Part shown: positions 31,652 through 41,010 of the stretch, piece after piece
How positions within the stretch are numbered: position 1 is the stretch's first letter
How the letters are laid out: every line of letters starts with the position of its first letter
DNA from: SXIZ01 sp040079795
GTDB lineage: Bacteria; Pseudomonadota; Gammaproteobacteria; Methylococcales; Methylomonadaceae
Direction: 5' to 3'
Assembly: GCA_040079795.1 (NCBI GenBank)
Contig: JBEBJQ010000010.1
Location: 1 to 64,000, forward strand
DNA: 64,000 nucleotides
Position numbers and translations under genes: made by a program
The notes under the pieces: generated by a model
Database searches by the model: none
The model's input: the letters and a program-made list of their open reading frames with translations, nothing else
What the model was told of the DNA's origin: nothing

Positions 31652-33244
31652 ATGTCAGCAGAACAATTCGCCAAACCCATCCATGGAAACTTAGGCGGTT
31701 TTTTCCAACGGGTAAATGACTTTAATGATAAGTTTTATATCCGTTGGGGTAAGATTGACTTTGAGCTATATCATGGTGTGCAGGCAAACCTAAAAGTGGT
31801 GATCAAGGTCTATCGCGAGCAGCATATCTGTGAGACTTACATTGTCGATACCGATGCCTATGACGTGCAATGGGATCGCCATAAACGCTCTACCCGGGAT
31901 TTTTATATCCATCCCTACTCCGTGCATTTCGGGCGTATCACCTGCGTTAAATTTTCATTTATTGTGCATATCCATGAGCATTCCATACCCTCGCAGCAGG
32001 AGTATATTTTCATGGAGAGTCAGCAACTACAAAGCGAGCATCCGCAATATCGAACCCTGAATGGTGATTGGTCCTCCACCAATCACTACCGTACCCATGA
32101 ATTGAATGCGGGGGAATTACAAGGCGATGTGGATTGGTATAACCATCATGTCGAATCCTTGCACTTGGTGCCTAAGTTTACCAAAGGCCAACAACACCAT
32201 CCTTACCATCCTAAACGGTATATTCATGATTTGATTGATAAGGTAATCTGGTGCAAGCAGGAAAACCGGCAGCGTTTTTGTACCATCAAGGTGAGCGTGG
32301 ATTGTATTGATGATTATGATTTCATCACGCATTTAATTGTCGCGCACGAACAAGGGGTGTGCGTGCAATGTATTGTCGACTGGCGCAAGATGACGCTGAC
32401 CAACAGTCAGAACTATGCGCGTTTAAAACGCTCCGGCATTGAATTGCTGGGGGTATTTTGTACGCCTAAGCATCATTTGATTGAAGTTGATCCCGACATG
32501 CACACTAAATTCATCATTTTTAACGACGATGATTGCATGCTCGGTTCGTTCAATATTACTTTTGACCGCTGGTGGGCCAATTGGGAATCCGGGATGACCT
32601 TTCATTCCAAAGGCATCTGCCGCTTGCTGGACAATATCTTTCAAAGCCAACGCGGCGGGGTGATTCAACGCTATGGCATTGATCCATTAAGCCAGTTTAA
32701 TTTGCTGTACACCTTCGGTCGGCATTTTATGGCAAATGGCCAACATTACCGTCCACATCATGCCATCCTGGCTGAAATACATCGCGCCCGGCATTCAATT
32801 AAGCTGTCGTTATTTTTGGTCGGCGATTTGTTGGGTGATCATCATGACAGCGTCGTCGATGCGTTAATTCACGCGCGGGATAGGGGCGTGTATGTGCATA
32901 TTCTGTTCAACGGCCATTTAGCCAGACAAGGACGGATAGGCATTGAACGCTCGATGCCTGACGAACTTAATCGTCCACTACTCCCAGCGGTCCAACGCTT
33001 AAAAGATGTGGGCATTCCGGTTGGCCTGGTGTATGGACAGGATAACCTGCCTGTGCCTTATTCACCCATTCATTCCAAATACTGCATCATTGACGACAGC
33101 ATTGTGATTGAAGGCAGCTTTAACTGGTATAACACGTCGGTATTTTCACATGACTTAATCGTGGTAGTGAATAACCGCGAAATCGCCCAGCCTTATCTGC
33201 ATGAATTTGAGCAAATACAGCGGTTGTTTAGGGTTTTTTATTAA
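31652..33244 (+). CDS. Phospholipase D-like protein with two HKD motifs
   Basis: A 530-residue protein of the phospholipase D/nuclease superfamily. Motif one is MHTKFIIFNDDDCMLGSFN (about residue 287) and motif two is PIHSKYCIIDDSIVIEGSFN (about residue 471), each with H-x-K-x4-D. The N-terminal 180 residues are a distinct region rich in His and Tyr (FYIRWGKIDFELYHGVQANL, FYIHPYSVHFGRITCVKFSF). The superfamily includes cardiolipin synthases, nucleases and antiphage enzymes, and this one has no signal peptide or membrane helix, so it is probably a soluble hydrolase or transferase of unknown substrate. It directly follows the restriction/toxin-antitoxin island, so a defence role is possible but unproved. 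Confidence 0.85.
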   Translation: MSAEQFAKPIHGNLGGFFQRVNDFNDKFYIRWGKIDFELYHGVQANLKVVIKVYREQHICETYIVDTDAYDVQWDRHKRSTRDFYIHPYSVHFGRITCVKFSFIVHIHEHSIPSQQEYIFMESQQLQSEHPQYRTLNGDWSSTNHYRTHELNAGELQGDVDWYNHHVESLHLVPKFTKGQQHHPYHPKRYIHDLIDKVIWCKQENRQRFCTIKVSVDCIDDYDFITHLIVAHEQGVCVQCIVDWRKMTLTNSQNYARLKRSGIELLGVFCTPKHHLIEVDPDMHTKFIIFNDDDCMLGSFNITFDRWWANWESGMTFHSKGICRLLDNIFQSQRGGVIQRYGIDPLSQFNLLYTFGRHFMANGQHYRPHHAILAEIHRARHSIKLSLFLVGDLLGDHHDSVVDALIHARDRGVYVHILFNGHLARQGRIGIERSMPDELNRPLLPAVQRLKDVGIPVGLVYGQDNLPVPYSPIHSKYCIIDDSIVIEGSFNWYNTSVFSHDLIVVVNNREIAQPYLHEFEQIQRLFRVFY

Positions 33245-33253
33245 GCTCTATTT

Positions 33254-33283
33254 GCATTGTTCAATTGCTTCAACAATGCTTTT
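33254..33283 (+). terminator. Intrinsic terminator after the PLD-like gene
   Basis: GCATTGTT (33254-33261), loop, AACAATGC (33272-33279), then TTTT. It lies 10 bases past the PLD stop. Confidence 0.75.
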
Positions 33284-33485
33284 AGCTATCCATTGACTTT
33301 CGCCCAGAGCGAACCAGGCACTGCTTTATAAACTGTGTTAATTCTCCTACGCCAAGCTATTTTTAGCCAAATTAATAGCGATTCAATATTTTATTGACAA
33401 CGCAATAAATTAGCGGTTAAATAGCCTTAAATAATTTCGATTCGAAATTATTTGCGTAATGCTTAAATTCTAATGGAGAAATAAC

Positions 33486-33968
33486 ATGAAACTAATGAAC
33501 TCTTTATTTGCAGGTGGCCTGGCTCTCATTTGTGCAAATGTCGCATTGGCTGAAGATACCAACGTACCCTATCCAGAAGGCTTCAGAAGCTGGTTTCATA
33601 CCAAAACCATGCTCATTCAACCAGGGCATGCGCTCGCCAATCCTTTTCAGGGCATCCATCACCTCTACGCTAATCCTAAAGCCCTTAAAGGCTTACAAAG
33701 CGGCACTTATGCTGACGGTGCAGTATTGGTGTTCGATCTGCTTAATTATAATGATAAAGAGTTAACTATCCAGGAAGGCGACCGTAAGCTCACCGGTGTC
33801 ATGCACAGAGATGCTAAAAAATACGCAGCAACCGGCGGCTGGGGATTTGAGGGGTTTGCGGGTAACAGCAAAACTGAACGGCTAGTAAAAGATTCCGGCG
33901 CTTCTTGCTTTGCTTGCCATACTTCAGAAAAAAAACGGGAGTATGTATTCTCTGAATTACGTCCATAG
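33486..33968 (+). CDS. Cytochrome P460 family protein
   Basis: A 160-residue exported protein with signal peptide (LFAGGLALICANVALA-EDT). The P460-type domain reads YPEGFRSWFHTKTMLI, then DGAVLVFDLLNYND, GDRKLTGVMHRDAKKYAATG, GWGFEGFAG, and ends with the heme motif CFACHTSEKKREYVFSEL. Relatives oxidise hydroxylamine (P460) or bind NO (cytochrome c'-beta). The crosslinking Lys position cannot be confirmed by eye, so the activity is open. Its own promoter region precedes it; it is not in an operon. Confidence 0.9.
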   Translation: MKLMNSLFAGGLALICANVALAEDTNVPYPEGFRSWFHTKTMLIQPGHALANPFQGIHHLYANPKALKGLQSGTYADGAVLVFDLLNYNDKELTIQEGDRKLTGVMHRDAKKYAATGGWGFEGFAGNSKTERLVKDSGASCFACHTSEKKREYVFSELRP

Positions 33969-34129
33969 CAGAGGCTCGAACCGGTGCTAAGAACTAACGC
34001 AGAATAAATCTAGCCAGTAGGGAAATTTTATCCCTCCCCTATAAATGCTTTATTTATTTATAAAGTACAAATTCTAAAACATCGGTTCTTTTTTCGGATC
34101 AATTAAGCTTAACAGACACGATAACAGGC

Positions 34130-34408
34130 TTATTTTTTACGAATAAAAAATACTTGCTGTTGTTCAAGTCTTAGAAACATCAGCATTTCATGGCCGGTTT
34201 GTTCTACATACACTCCAAAATCCAAATGTGCCGCAGGATCAGTTGCAATAACCTTAACCACTGCGCCGCTCGCTAACTCATTTAAGGCTTTTTTTAGCCG
34301 TAACAAAGGTAGAGGACATTGTAAGCCACTGGCATCGACTTCTAAATCGTAATTAATCATGTTGATCGGGTTAGTAACGCGTTCGTGTGGGTTTATAATA
34401 CCATCCAC
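34130..34408 (-). CDS. TusA/SirA-like sulfur carrier protein
   Basis: A 92-residue protein of the TusA fold. The signature is DASGLQCPLPLLRLKKALNE, with the persulfide-carrying Cys. The tail (HEMLMFLRLEQQQVFFIRKK) is typical. Two starts are possible: 34408 (GGAAG upstream) and 34360 (MINYDLEVDASG), the second matching the usual length. It is divergent from cysG with only 29 bases between, so the two share a promoter region. Both relate to sulfur metabolism. Confidence 0.85.
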   Translation of the reverse strand: MDGIINPHERVTNPINMINYDLEVDASGLQCPLPLLRLKKALNELASGAVVKVIATDPAAHLDFGVYVEQTGHEMLMFLRLEQQQVFFIRKK

Positions 34409-34437
34409 TGGCGCTTCCGAGTATTTAAGCTAAACCC

Positions 34438-35838
34438 ATGGATTATTTCCCCCTATTTATAAAACTACAGCAGCAACCTTGCCTGGTGATCGGTGCTGGC
34501 GAGATTGCCGCCCGGAAAATTGACTTACTGAGTCGGGCGGGGGCTAAAATTACGGTGATAGCCCTTGAATTTAATAGCGTTATTCTTGAATTACAGGCTA
34601 AACATCAACTGGAATTCAGACAAAAAGCGTTTACACCCAGCGATGTAACTGGTTTTAAGCTGGTCATTTCAGCTACTGACAGCACCGAAACCAATCAACG
34701 GGTTGCTGATGCCGCCAATGCGCAAGGCATTTTAGTGAATGTGGTGGATAGCCCTGCGCTGTGTAGCTTTATTTTTCCGGCGATTATAGATCGCTCTCCT
34801 ATTATCGCAGCCATTTCATCGGGCGGTGCGTCCCCGGTTTTAGCGCGTTTGTTAAGGGCGCGTCTTGAAAGCATGATCCCTTATCAATATGGGAAATTGG
34901 CGCAACTCGCTGAAAATTTTAGGCAACAGGTTAAAAACGCCATTAAAATGCCCGCACAACGACGGATATTTTGGGAAAATGTTTTACAAGGCAAAATTGC
35001 TGAACTGGTTTTTGCTGGTTTCCAGCAACAAGCAGAGGAACTCCTGCACCAAACCATCGTTGACACCGCAAGCCATTCCGCAACACCAGGTGCAGTCTAC
35101 TTGGTGGGTGCAGGCCCTGGTGACCCGGATTTATTGACCTTTCGGGCGCTCAGGCTCATGCAGCAAGCTGATGTCGTGGTGTATGACCGTTTAGTCTCGC
35201 CCGCGGTGTTAGATTTAGTCAGGCGGGATGCCACTAAACTCTACGTTGGTAAACAACGGGATAACCACAGTATGCCGCAGGACTCTATTAATACCTTATT
35301 AGCAGGTTTAGCCAAACAAGGTAAACGGGTAGTGCGTCTAAAGGGCGGCGACCCGTTCATTTTTGGGCGTGGTGGTGAAGAAATTGCGACACTCATGGAA
35401 CAAGGCATTAATTTTCAGGTTGTACCCGGTATTACCGCTGCCTCTGGCTGCGCTACCTATGCAGGCATTCCGCTAACCCACCGGGATTATGCGCAATCAG
35501 TTACATTTATTACCGGCCACCTTAAAGATGGCTCAATTGACCTCAATTGGAGCCAACTGGCCGCACCTAATCAAACCTTAGTCATTTATATGGGGCTAAC
35601 TGGCTTACCCAATATTTGTGCCGCCTTAATCGCTCATGGTGCGCCCAAGGACTTACCTATCGCATTAATAGAACAAGGCACCTTGGAGCAACAGCGGGTA
35701 TTCACCGGAACCTTGCAATCATTACCTGAACAAATAGCCGCGCTGGAAATAAAACCTCCAACGCTGATTATTGTAGGTATGGTGGTCAACTTACGCCCAC
35801 AATTAAAATGGTTTAATGAAACTGGCTTGTCTAATTAG
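34438..35838 (+). CDS. cysG: Siroheme synthase
   Basis: A 466-residue trifunctional enzyme making siroheme from uroporphyrinogen III, for sulfite and nitrite reductases. The N-terminal ~150 residues are precorrin-2 dehydrogenase/ferrochelatase (CLVIGAGEIAARKIDLLSRA, LVNVVDSPALCSFIFPAIID). The central dimerisation domain follows. The C-terminal ~250 residues are the SAM-dependent methyltransferase: VYLVGAGPGDPDLLTFRALR, VRLKGGDPFIFGRGGEE and VVPGITAASGCATYAGIPLT. Full length, no damage. Confidence 0.95.
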   Translation: MDYFPLFIKLQQQPCLVIGAGEIAARKIDLLSRAGAKITVIALEFNSVILELQAKHQLEFRQKAFTPSDVTGFKLVISATDSTETNQRVADAANAQGILVNVVDSPALCSFIFPAIIDRSPIIAAISSGGASPVLARLLRARLESMIPYQYGKLAQLAENFRQQVKNAIKMPAQRRIFWENVLQGKIAELVFAGFQQQAEELLHQTIVDTASHSATPGAVYLVGAGPGDPDLLTFRALRLMQQADVVVYDRLVSPAVLDLVRRDATKLYVGKQRDNHSMPQDSINTLLAGLAKQGKRVVRLKGGDPFIFGRGGEEIATLMEQGINFQVVPGITAASGCATYAGIPLTHRDYAQSVTFITGHLKDGSIDLNWSQLAAPNQTLVIYMGLTGLPNICAALIAHGAPKDLPIALIEQGTLEQQRVFTGTLQSLPEQIAALEIKPPTLIIVGMVVNLRPQLKWFNETGLSN

Positions 35839-36103
35839 CTGTGACAGAATGCCTAGCAAATTTAAATGACAGAACGATTACTCTGCTGGTAATCAGGCGA
35901 AAATAACTTACTTAAATTCAGTTAACATTCAGGCAAGTTGTTGATAATATGCCGCAACAAAAAATAAATACTGATTACGGTTAAAAATAATTGAATATTT
36001 GATGTAAATTCAATATGCTTTGCCAGTTTAAGCTGTACTTGAACTGTGATAATTTCCAAAAATTAAAAGCAGTTCTTTTTATTCACCATGAGGAGAGAGT
36101 TAA

Positions 36104-36433
36104 ATGAGAAAAATATTAGGTACATTTGCAACTGTTGCTTTAATGTCTTTAAGCGCGCAAGTTTTTGCTGATGCAGAAGTCGGTGAAAAAATTTACAAAC
36201 AAGCGTTTGGTCGCGGCTGTGGCGCTTGCCACGATATCGCTACCAATCCACAATTGCCAGCCTTGATTAAATCCGGAAAATTGGATAAAGCAAGCTTTGC
36301 AACCACCATCAAAAACGGTAAAAACGGTATGCCAAAAGCTGGCGCATCAATTATGGCTGTTGGCGCGGTTAAAAAAGCTGGCTTAACTGAAGATCAAGCA
36401 ATTGATTCAATTTATGAGTTCTTAAGCAAATAA
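36104..36433 (+). CDS. Small class I cytochrome c
   Basis: A 109-residue exported cytochrome with signal peptide (MRKILGTFATVALMSLSAQVFA-DAE). One heme site is CGACHD (residues ~39-44). A candidate axial Met lies in NGKNGMPKAGASIMAV. GAGGAGAG upstream supports the ATG. It is a single-gene unit with a terminator at 36501. Electron donor and acceptor unknown. Confidence 0.9.
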   Translation: MRKILGTFATVALMSLSAQVFADAEVGEKIYKQAFGRGCGACHDIATNPQLPALIKSGKLDKASFATTIKNGKNGMPKAGASIMAVGAVKKAGLTEDQAIDSIYEFLSK

Positions 36434-36741
36434 GACCTTCAATTCGCATTCAGCCGCTTCTAAATCAAGCAGCTGAATATAATTGAGTTTGATATATATA
36501 AAGCCTCAATTTATGTTGGGGCTTTTTTTTGCTCAAGATTATGGTGGGCAGGAGTTTTTTATCATTAAGTTGTTGGAGAGACAAGGAGGGGTGATCCTTT
36601 CGCAGCCCAAAATTCAATGCCTTGATATGTGGGGTTAAAAAAATGCTATCAATCCTAGCTAGCCACGCCTAGCAGCATTTGGCATCTTAATGACATTGCC
36701 TGCGCCAAAGCTTGGCGTCAATATGCCTTTCAAATCTAAGC
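36434..36741. other. Intergenic region
   Basis: Between the cytochrome gene and the minus-strand small gene. It holds the terminator at 36501-36530; the rest has no gene, repeat or RNA signal I can support. Confidence 0.4.
36501..36530 (+). terminator. Intrinsic terminator after the cytochrome c gene
   Basis: AAGCCTCAA, loop TTTATG, TTGGGGCTT, then a run of T. One G-T pair lies in the stem. Classic form. Confidence 0.85.
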
Positions 36742-36948
36742 CTATTTAGAGCTTGCATGTTTGGCTATAAAAGCGTTAATGACACTTCGAAAACCAAAAT
36801 AACTTTTTTTGCCCTCCGGTATTGGCTCCTTTGGGTTTTGAAGCGAAGCCAATTGTGCTTTCAACACTTCAACAAATAGGTTATTCACACCAAAGCGTTG
36901 TTCGAGATTAGGAATGTCTTCTTTTAATAAGTCAATTTCTGAAATCAT
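36742..36948 (-). CDS. Small protein of unknown function
   Basis: A 68-residue protein (MISEIDLLKEDIPNLEQRFG, NNLFVEVLKAQLASLQNPKE, GKKSYFGFRSVINAFIAKHA). A good ribosome-binding site, GAGGAAGAAATC, precedes the ATG, which argues it is real. Mostly helical; no family recognised. Confidence 0.65.
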   Translation of the reverse strand: MISEIDLLKEDIPNLEQRFGVNNLFVEVLKAQLASLQNPKEPIPEGKKSYFGFRSVINAFIAKHASSK

Positions 36949-37228
36949 GATTTCTTCCTCGTGATTTATTCATAATTCAAACTAAATAACTCAGACAATG
37001 TTACCCGCAATTAAATTCCATTTTTAGTTCAAATTTAATATGAGTTTTGTCGTTTGTTAATACTGAATTCGCCAAAAGCCTTTAATAATCACCGCCTATA
37101 AAATAGGCGTTATAATCTTATCTAAGCACTTCGTACTGGCTGAACATCCGCTCCAATTCCTGATAAAGTATGTTCATAGCTGACTTGCCCGTAAACTAAA
37201 CTCGCAACTTTTAAAGACACATCCTCTT

Positions 37229-38179
37229 ATGCTTGATTCATTACCGTATTTAAAAAACACTGATTTCCCGGTAATTAAGCGTAACAAGCTGGAAATTTTG
37301 CAAGTCAACTTGGGTTATTTATGTAATTTAAGTTGTACGCACTGCCATGTGAATGCCGGGCCCAAACGCACGGAAATGATGGAAAAAACCACTATTGATG
37401 AGGTGTTGCATTTTATTGATCAGCAGGGCATTCAGACTTTGGATTTAACCGGCGGCGCACCGGAAATGAATCCGCATTTTCGGTATATAGTGGCTCAAGC
37501 CTCAAAGCGCGGTTTAAAAATTATTGACCGCTGCAATCTGGTGATTCTGTTGGAAGCGGGCTTTGAAGATATGGCCACGTTTCTGGCGGAACAGGGGGTA
37601 GAGATTGTTGCTTCTTTGCCCTGTTATGTACAGGATAATGTCGACAAGCAGCGCGGTAAAGGCACATTTAACGCCAGTATTAGCGCCTTGCTGCAACTTA
37701 ATGCCTTGGGTTATGGTCAACCTGATAGCGGCTTAGAGTTGAATCTGGTGTTTAATCCGCAGGGTGCTACGTTACCCCCTGAACAACAGGGATTGGAGCT
37801 GGATTACAAAAACCATTTATATACCCAGTTCGGCATAGTCTTTAATCATTTATATGCCTTAACGAATTTACCCGTGCAACGCTTTGGCGGTATTTTGCTG
37901 AGTACCGGGCAGTTTGAGTGTTATATGAATTTACTCAAAGATAATTTCCAGGTGGCTAATCTGGAGAAAGTGATGTGCCGAAACACCTTAAGTGTTGATT
38001 GGCAAGGTTTTGTGTATGATTGTGATTTTAACCAGATGCTTAAGTTGCCTTTAGGAAATGCTTTCAAAACGCATATTAGCCAGATCACTGAATTAAGGGG
38101 AAACGTAATCAACACCTTGCAACATTGCTATGGTTGCACCGCTGGACAAGGCAGTAGTTGTACCGGTGTGATGAATTGA
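37229..38179 (+). CDS. arsS: Arsenosugar biosynthesis radical SAM protein ArsS
   Basis: A 316-residue radical SAM enzyme. The [4Fe-4S] cysteines are C32, C36 and C39 in LCNLSCTHCHVNAGPKRTE. It shows LTGGAPEMNPHFRYIV and a C-terminal cysteine cluster (CYGCTAGQGSSC) from the DUF3641 SPASM-like part. ArsS transfers a 5'-deoxyadenosyl group to dimethylarsinous acid, forming the arsenosugar precursor. Its start at 37229 precedes arsM by 32 bases on the same strand. Cofactor and chemistry are inferred from family. Confidence 0.93.
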   Translation: MLDSLPYLKNTDFPVIKRNKLEILQVNLGYLCNLSCTHCHVNAGPKRTEMMEKTTIDEVLHFIDQQGIQTLDLTGGAPEMNPHFRYIVAQASKRGLKIIDRCNLVILLEAGFEDMATFLAEQGVEIVASLPCYVQDNVDKQRGKGTFNASISALLQLNALGYGQPDSGLELNLVFNPQGATLPPEQQGLELDYKNHLYTQFGIVFNHLYALTNLPVQRFGGILLSTGQFECYMNLLKDNFQVANLEKVMCRNTLSVDWQGFVYDCDFNQMLKLPLGNAFKTHISQITELRGNVINTLQHCYGCTAGQGSSCTGVMN

Positions 38180-38211
38180 AACTATAACTATAATTAATTA
38201 TTGGAATTGAT

Positions 38212-39327
38212 ATGACTATTGAAGCAGGTGTTTTAGAGCGTTATTCCCAAGGTGCAGAGTCTATACAAGCGGATTTATGTTGTCCGGTGGATTATGACCG
38301 GGAATTGTTGGCGCTTTTACCGCAAGAAATTATTGATAAAGATTATGGCTGTGGCGACCCCTCGCGCTATGTGCAAAAAGGGGATGTCGTGTTGGATCTG
38401 GGTTCTGGTTCCGGCAAAATCTGCTATATGGCGGCGCAATTGGTGGGCGAGGCAGGACAAGTGATAGGCGTGGATATGAATGACGATATGCTCGGTTTAG
38501 CTCGGAAATATCAAGCTGAGATGGCGCAAAAATTAGGCTCGGATCGGGTCAAGTTTGTTAAAGGACAAATTCAGGATTTAGCTTTGGATCTGGCGGCTAT
38601 GAATGTGCATTTAGCCCAAAATCCGGTTCGTCATGCTGAAGATGTTATTGCCTTAAGGGCCTGGCAGGAACAGCAGCGTAAATCGGCCCCACTCATTCAA
38701 GACAACAGTATTGATTTAGTGGTCTCCAACTGCGTGTTAAACCTGGTGCATGATAGCGATAAAGCACAGTTGATACGGGAGATATTTCGCGTAACTAAGC
38801 CGGGTGGCCGGGTGGCGATTTCGGATATCGTCTGTGATGAACCCGTGCCCGCGCATTTAAAAGCGGATACGCAGTTGTGGAGCGGTTGCATTTCCGGTGC
38901 GTTGCAGGAGCATGACTTCTTGGAGGCGTTTATCGCCGCCGGTTTCGTTGCTGTAACTTTAGATAAATGGGAAAGTACCCCTTGGCAAGTTGTTGAAGAG
39001 ATCGAATTTCGTGCGGTTACCATTACCGCCGTTAAACCAAGCCCCGAACCTTGTTTAGATAAAGGTCACGCGGTTATTTACCGGGGGCCTTTTGCAGAAG
39101 TGAAAGATGATGAAGGGCATGTTTTTTATCGCGGTCAACGTATGGCAGTGTGTGAGCGTACCTGCCGGTTATTGTCCGGTGAGGCTTATGCAGCGCATTT
39201 TATCGGGATTGCGCCCGTGCAAGAACAAACCCCTCAAAACTGGTGCCATGCCCCAGGCACACTCAGATCGGTCAAAGTAACCAAAGGTGCTGCGCACACA
39301 GCTGATTGCGCGCCGGGTTGTTGTTAA
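38212..39327 (+). CDS. arsM: Arsenite methyltransferase
   Basis: A 371-residue SAM methyltransferase with the long ArsM layout. The AdoMet motif is VLDLGSGSGKICYMAAQLVG. Arsenic-binding cysteines lie in DLCCPVDYD, YGCGDPSR, SNCVLNLVHD and LWSGCISGAL. A C-terminal extension of ~120 residues ends ADCAPGCC. It methylates arsenite to dimethylated arsenic, the substrate for ArsS. It lies between arsS and the glycosyltransferase, so the operon is a complete small arsenosugar module. Confidence 0.9.
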   Translation: MTIEAGVLERYSQGAESIQADLCCPVDYDRELLALLPQEIIDKDYGCGDPSRYVQKGDVVLDLGSGSGKICYMAAQLVGEAGQVIGVDMNDDMLGLARKYQAEMAQKLGSDRVKFVKGQIQDLALDLAAMNVHLAQNPVRHAEDVIALRAWQEQQRKSAPLIQDNSIDLVVSNCVLNLVHDSDKAQLIREIFRVTKPGGRVAISDIVCDEPVPAHLKADTQLWSGCISGALQEHDFLEAFIAAGFVAVTLDKWESTPWQVVEEIEFRAVTITAVKPSPEPCLDKGHAVIYRGPFAEVKDDEGHVFYRGQRMAVCERTCRLLSGEAYAAHFIGIAPVQEQTPQNWCHAPGTLRSVKVTKGAAHTADCAPGCC

Positions 39328-39342
39328 TCCTGGATTGTTAGC

Positions 39343-39969
39343 GTGCAGGCCGCGCACTATGAATTTCCAGATGCGGTAATCCAGATTTTCTGTAAAGCCC
39401 CGGTTGCAGGACAGGTTAAGACGCGTTTAATGCCGCAATTAAGCGCTGAGCAAGCCGCAGCGGTGCATCAGCAGCTATCCTTACGCACTTTTGCTTTAGT
39501 CAGTAGCCTTAAGTTATGCCCGGTGCAACTGTGGTGTGCGCCATCCATCCAGCATCCGTTTTTTATTAAAGCGGCTGAGGATTATTCGCTCAGTTTATAC
39601 ACGCAAGCAAACGGTGATTTAGGTGAACGGATGGATTCAGCGCTAAAAACTGGGCTGAAAAATTTTGCCAAGGTGCTGCTAATAGGCAGCGACTGCCCGT
39701 CTTTTACTGCTGAAGATTTCATTACCGCCTTAAGGGCATTAAGCACGGATAATGACCTAGTAATAGCGCCTACCGAGGATGGCGGTTATAGCTTGATCGG
39801 CCTTAAAAGCCCGCAACCCGAATTATTTAAAGACATACCCTGGAGCTCCGCAGCGGTCTTTACCCGAACCCTCGCTAAACTTACCGCACTAGGTTTACAG
39901 GCCGTTGAGCTGAGAACCCAATGGGATGTTGATACTCACGCCGATTATGTCAGGTATTTACAGGGCTGA
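39343..39969 (+). CDS. Arsenosugar glycosyltransferase (TIGR04282/DUF2064)
   Basis: A 208-residue nucleotidyl/glycosyltransferase-fold protein starting at GTG 39343. Family features are VIQIFCKAPVAGQVKTRLMP, GERMDSALKTG, VLLIGSDCPSFTAEDFITAL and APTEDGGYSLIGL. It is the third gene of an arsS-arsM-DUF2064 run (15 bases after arsM), and this family is linked to arsenosugar assembly by such neighbours. The start codon lacks a strong ribosome-binding site. Confidence 0.88.
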   Translation: MQAAHYEFPDAVIQIFCKAPVAGQVKTRLMPQLSAEQAAAVHQQLSLRTFALVSSLKLCPVQLWCAPSIQHPFFIKAAEDYSLSLYTQANGDLGERMDSALKTGLKNFAKVLLIGSDCPSFTAEDFITALRALSTDNDLVIAPTEDGGYSLIGLKSPQPELFKDIPWSSAAVFTRTLAKLTALGLQAVELRTQWDVDTHADYVRYLQG

Positions 39970-40058
39970 CTTCCGGCAAAAACCAGCATCTTGGCTTGAG
40001 AAGCATAAGGATGGGGAATGCTTTTATGCCCACTATTCACTGCACCGCACTGTTGCGT

Positions 40059-40083
40059 GTGGGCACGAAAAGCCTGTGCCCAC
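40059..40083. repeat. Palindrome in the gap after the arsenosugar operon
   Basis: GTGGGCAC (40059-40066), loop of nine bases, GTGCCCAC (40076-40083). A perfect 8-bp stem. It lies between the glycosyltransferase stop (39969) and the converging Lcl-type gene; no T-run, so it may be a dispersed repeat, not a terminator. Confidence 0.5.
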
Positions 40084-40101
40084 TCTGCAAACTGCCCTTT
40101 G

Positions 40102-41010
40102 TTAAAAAGCCCGAACCGCACGCACTAAACACGGATTGCTCTTTTGAATGGTAGTCTGCGAACCATTGATGAAGATCTGATACCAGGCAAGCTCTGTGTC
40201 GTACTCAGTGGAACTCCAGTAGGCACCATCAGAAAAACCACCCACATTGGCCCTGAACTGAAAGAGGGTATTCAATTCATCTTTAGTAGGCAAGCGCCAG
40301 CCATCGCCATAACTGGTAGTCGCAACTGTATTACCTGCTTCCCAAGCCAGCGCCTGATGCTTATTGTAATCATCCGACTGCGCTTCCAAACCATGCAAAA
40401 ACGTGCTATCCACAAAAAAGACTTTACCCCCTGCCGGGCCGGTGTCGCCGATTTTGTAGCCAGCGCTGGGAATTGGTGCTGTAGTTGCCTTGCAGGTGCC
40501 CCAAGCCGGTTTGCCATCACAAAAGGCTAAGTAAGCGCCATTGGTTCCGGCGGGGACGATGCTCCACTGGGTGCCATTCCAATACTGCATATCACCGACG
40601 GCGTTGCCAGCCGGTAAAGTGCCCGTGCCTAGACTGGTGGTGACCAAATCTAATACGGTAATTTCCCCTGTGGCGGGATTGGTGAGTTGCAGGGTGGCAT
40701 TGGTGAGCGTAGTGCCTTCTTGAGCCAGGTTGGGTATGCTGACTTTATTATCTTCAACAGTATAACTGGCATCGGGGTTGCCGATAGCGATACTGGTTTT
40801 GGCAATTTTAAAAATTTGGCCTTTGTGTAAGGCCTGATTGTCTGATGCTTGCAGATTAACGGCGGTATTAAAGGTAGGGGTGTTGTTGTTTAAGCCCTGC
40901 ACATTATTCAGGGTGATCACATGTGTTGTTGAATCATAACTTGCCGCATGGGCGCAGGAGACGCCCATCAAAGCGGAAGTAACGGCTAGCCTTAGTAGTG
41001 TTTTATTCAT
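40102..41010 (-). CDS. Exported protein with Lcl/DUF1566 C-terminal domain
   Basis: A 302-residue exported protein; the start at 41010 (MNKTLLRLAVTSALMGVSCA, signal cleaved at HA-A) is chosen because the open frame further upstream translates only a tandem repeat and leader. An N-terminal beta region is followed by GDMQYWNGTQWSIVPAG. The C-terminal ~110 residues are an Lcl/DUF1566 domain: GPAGGKVFFVD, DGWRLPTKDELNTLFQFRA, GAYWSSTEYDTELAWYQIF and PCLVRAVRAF. This fold is C-type-lectin-like and is used in adhesins (Legionella Lcl). Likely surface-exposed and ligand-binding. A structured leader and a heptamer repeat lie upstream. Confidence 0.85.
   Translation of the reverse strand: MNKTLLRLAVTSALMGVSCAHAASYDSTTHVITLNNVQGLNNNTPTFNTAVNLQASDNQALHKGQIFKIAKTSIAIGNPDASYTVEDNKVSIPNLAQEGTTLTNATLQLTNPATGEITVLDLVTTSLGTGTLPAGNAVGDMQYWNGTQWSIVPAGTNGAYLAFCDGKPAWGTCKATTAPIPSAGYKIGDTGPAGGKVFFVDSTFLHGLEAQSDDYNKHQALAWEAGNTVATTSYGDGWRLPTKDELNTLFQFRANVGGFSDGAYWSSTEYDTELAWYQIFINGSQTTIQKSNPCLVRAVRAF

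Noticed and set aside
33486..33968. Firm assignment as hydroxylamine-oxidising cytochrome P460
   Set aside because: Cytochrome c'-beta shares the fold; the crosslinking Lys cannot be placed by eye.
40102..41010. Variable protein of a diversity-generating retroelement
   Set aside because: The lectin-like C-terminal domain fits, but no reverse transcriptase or template repeat is present within the window.
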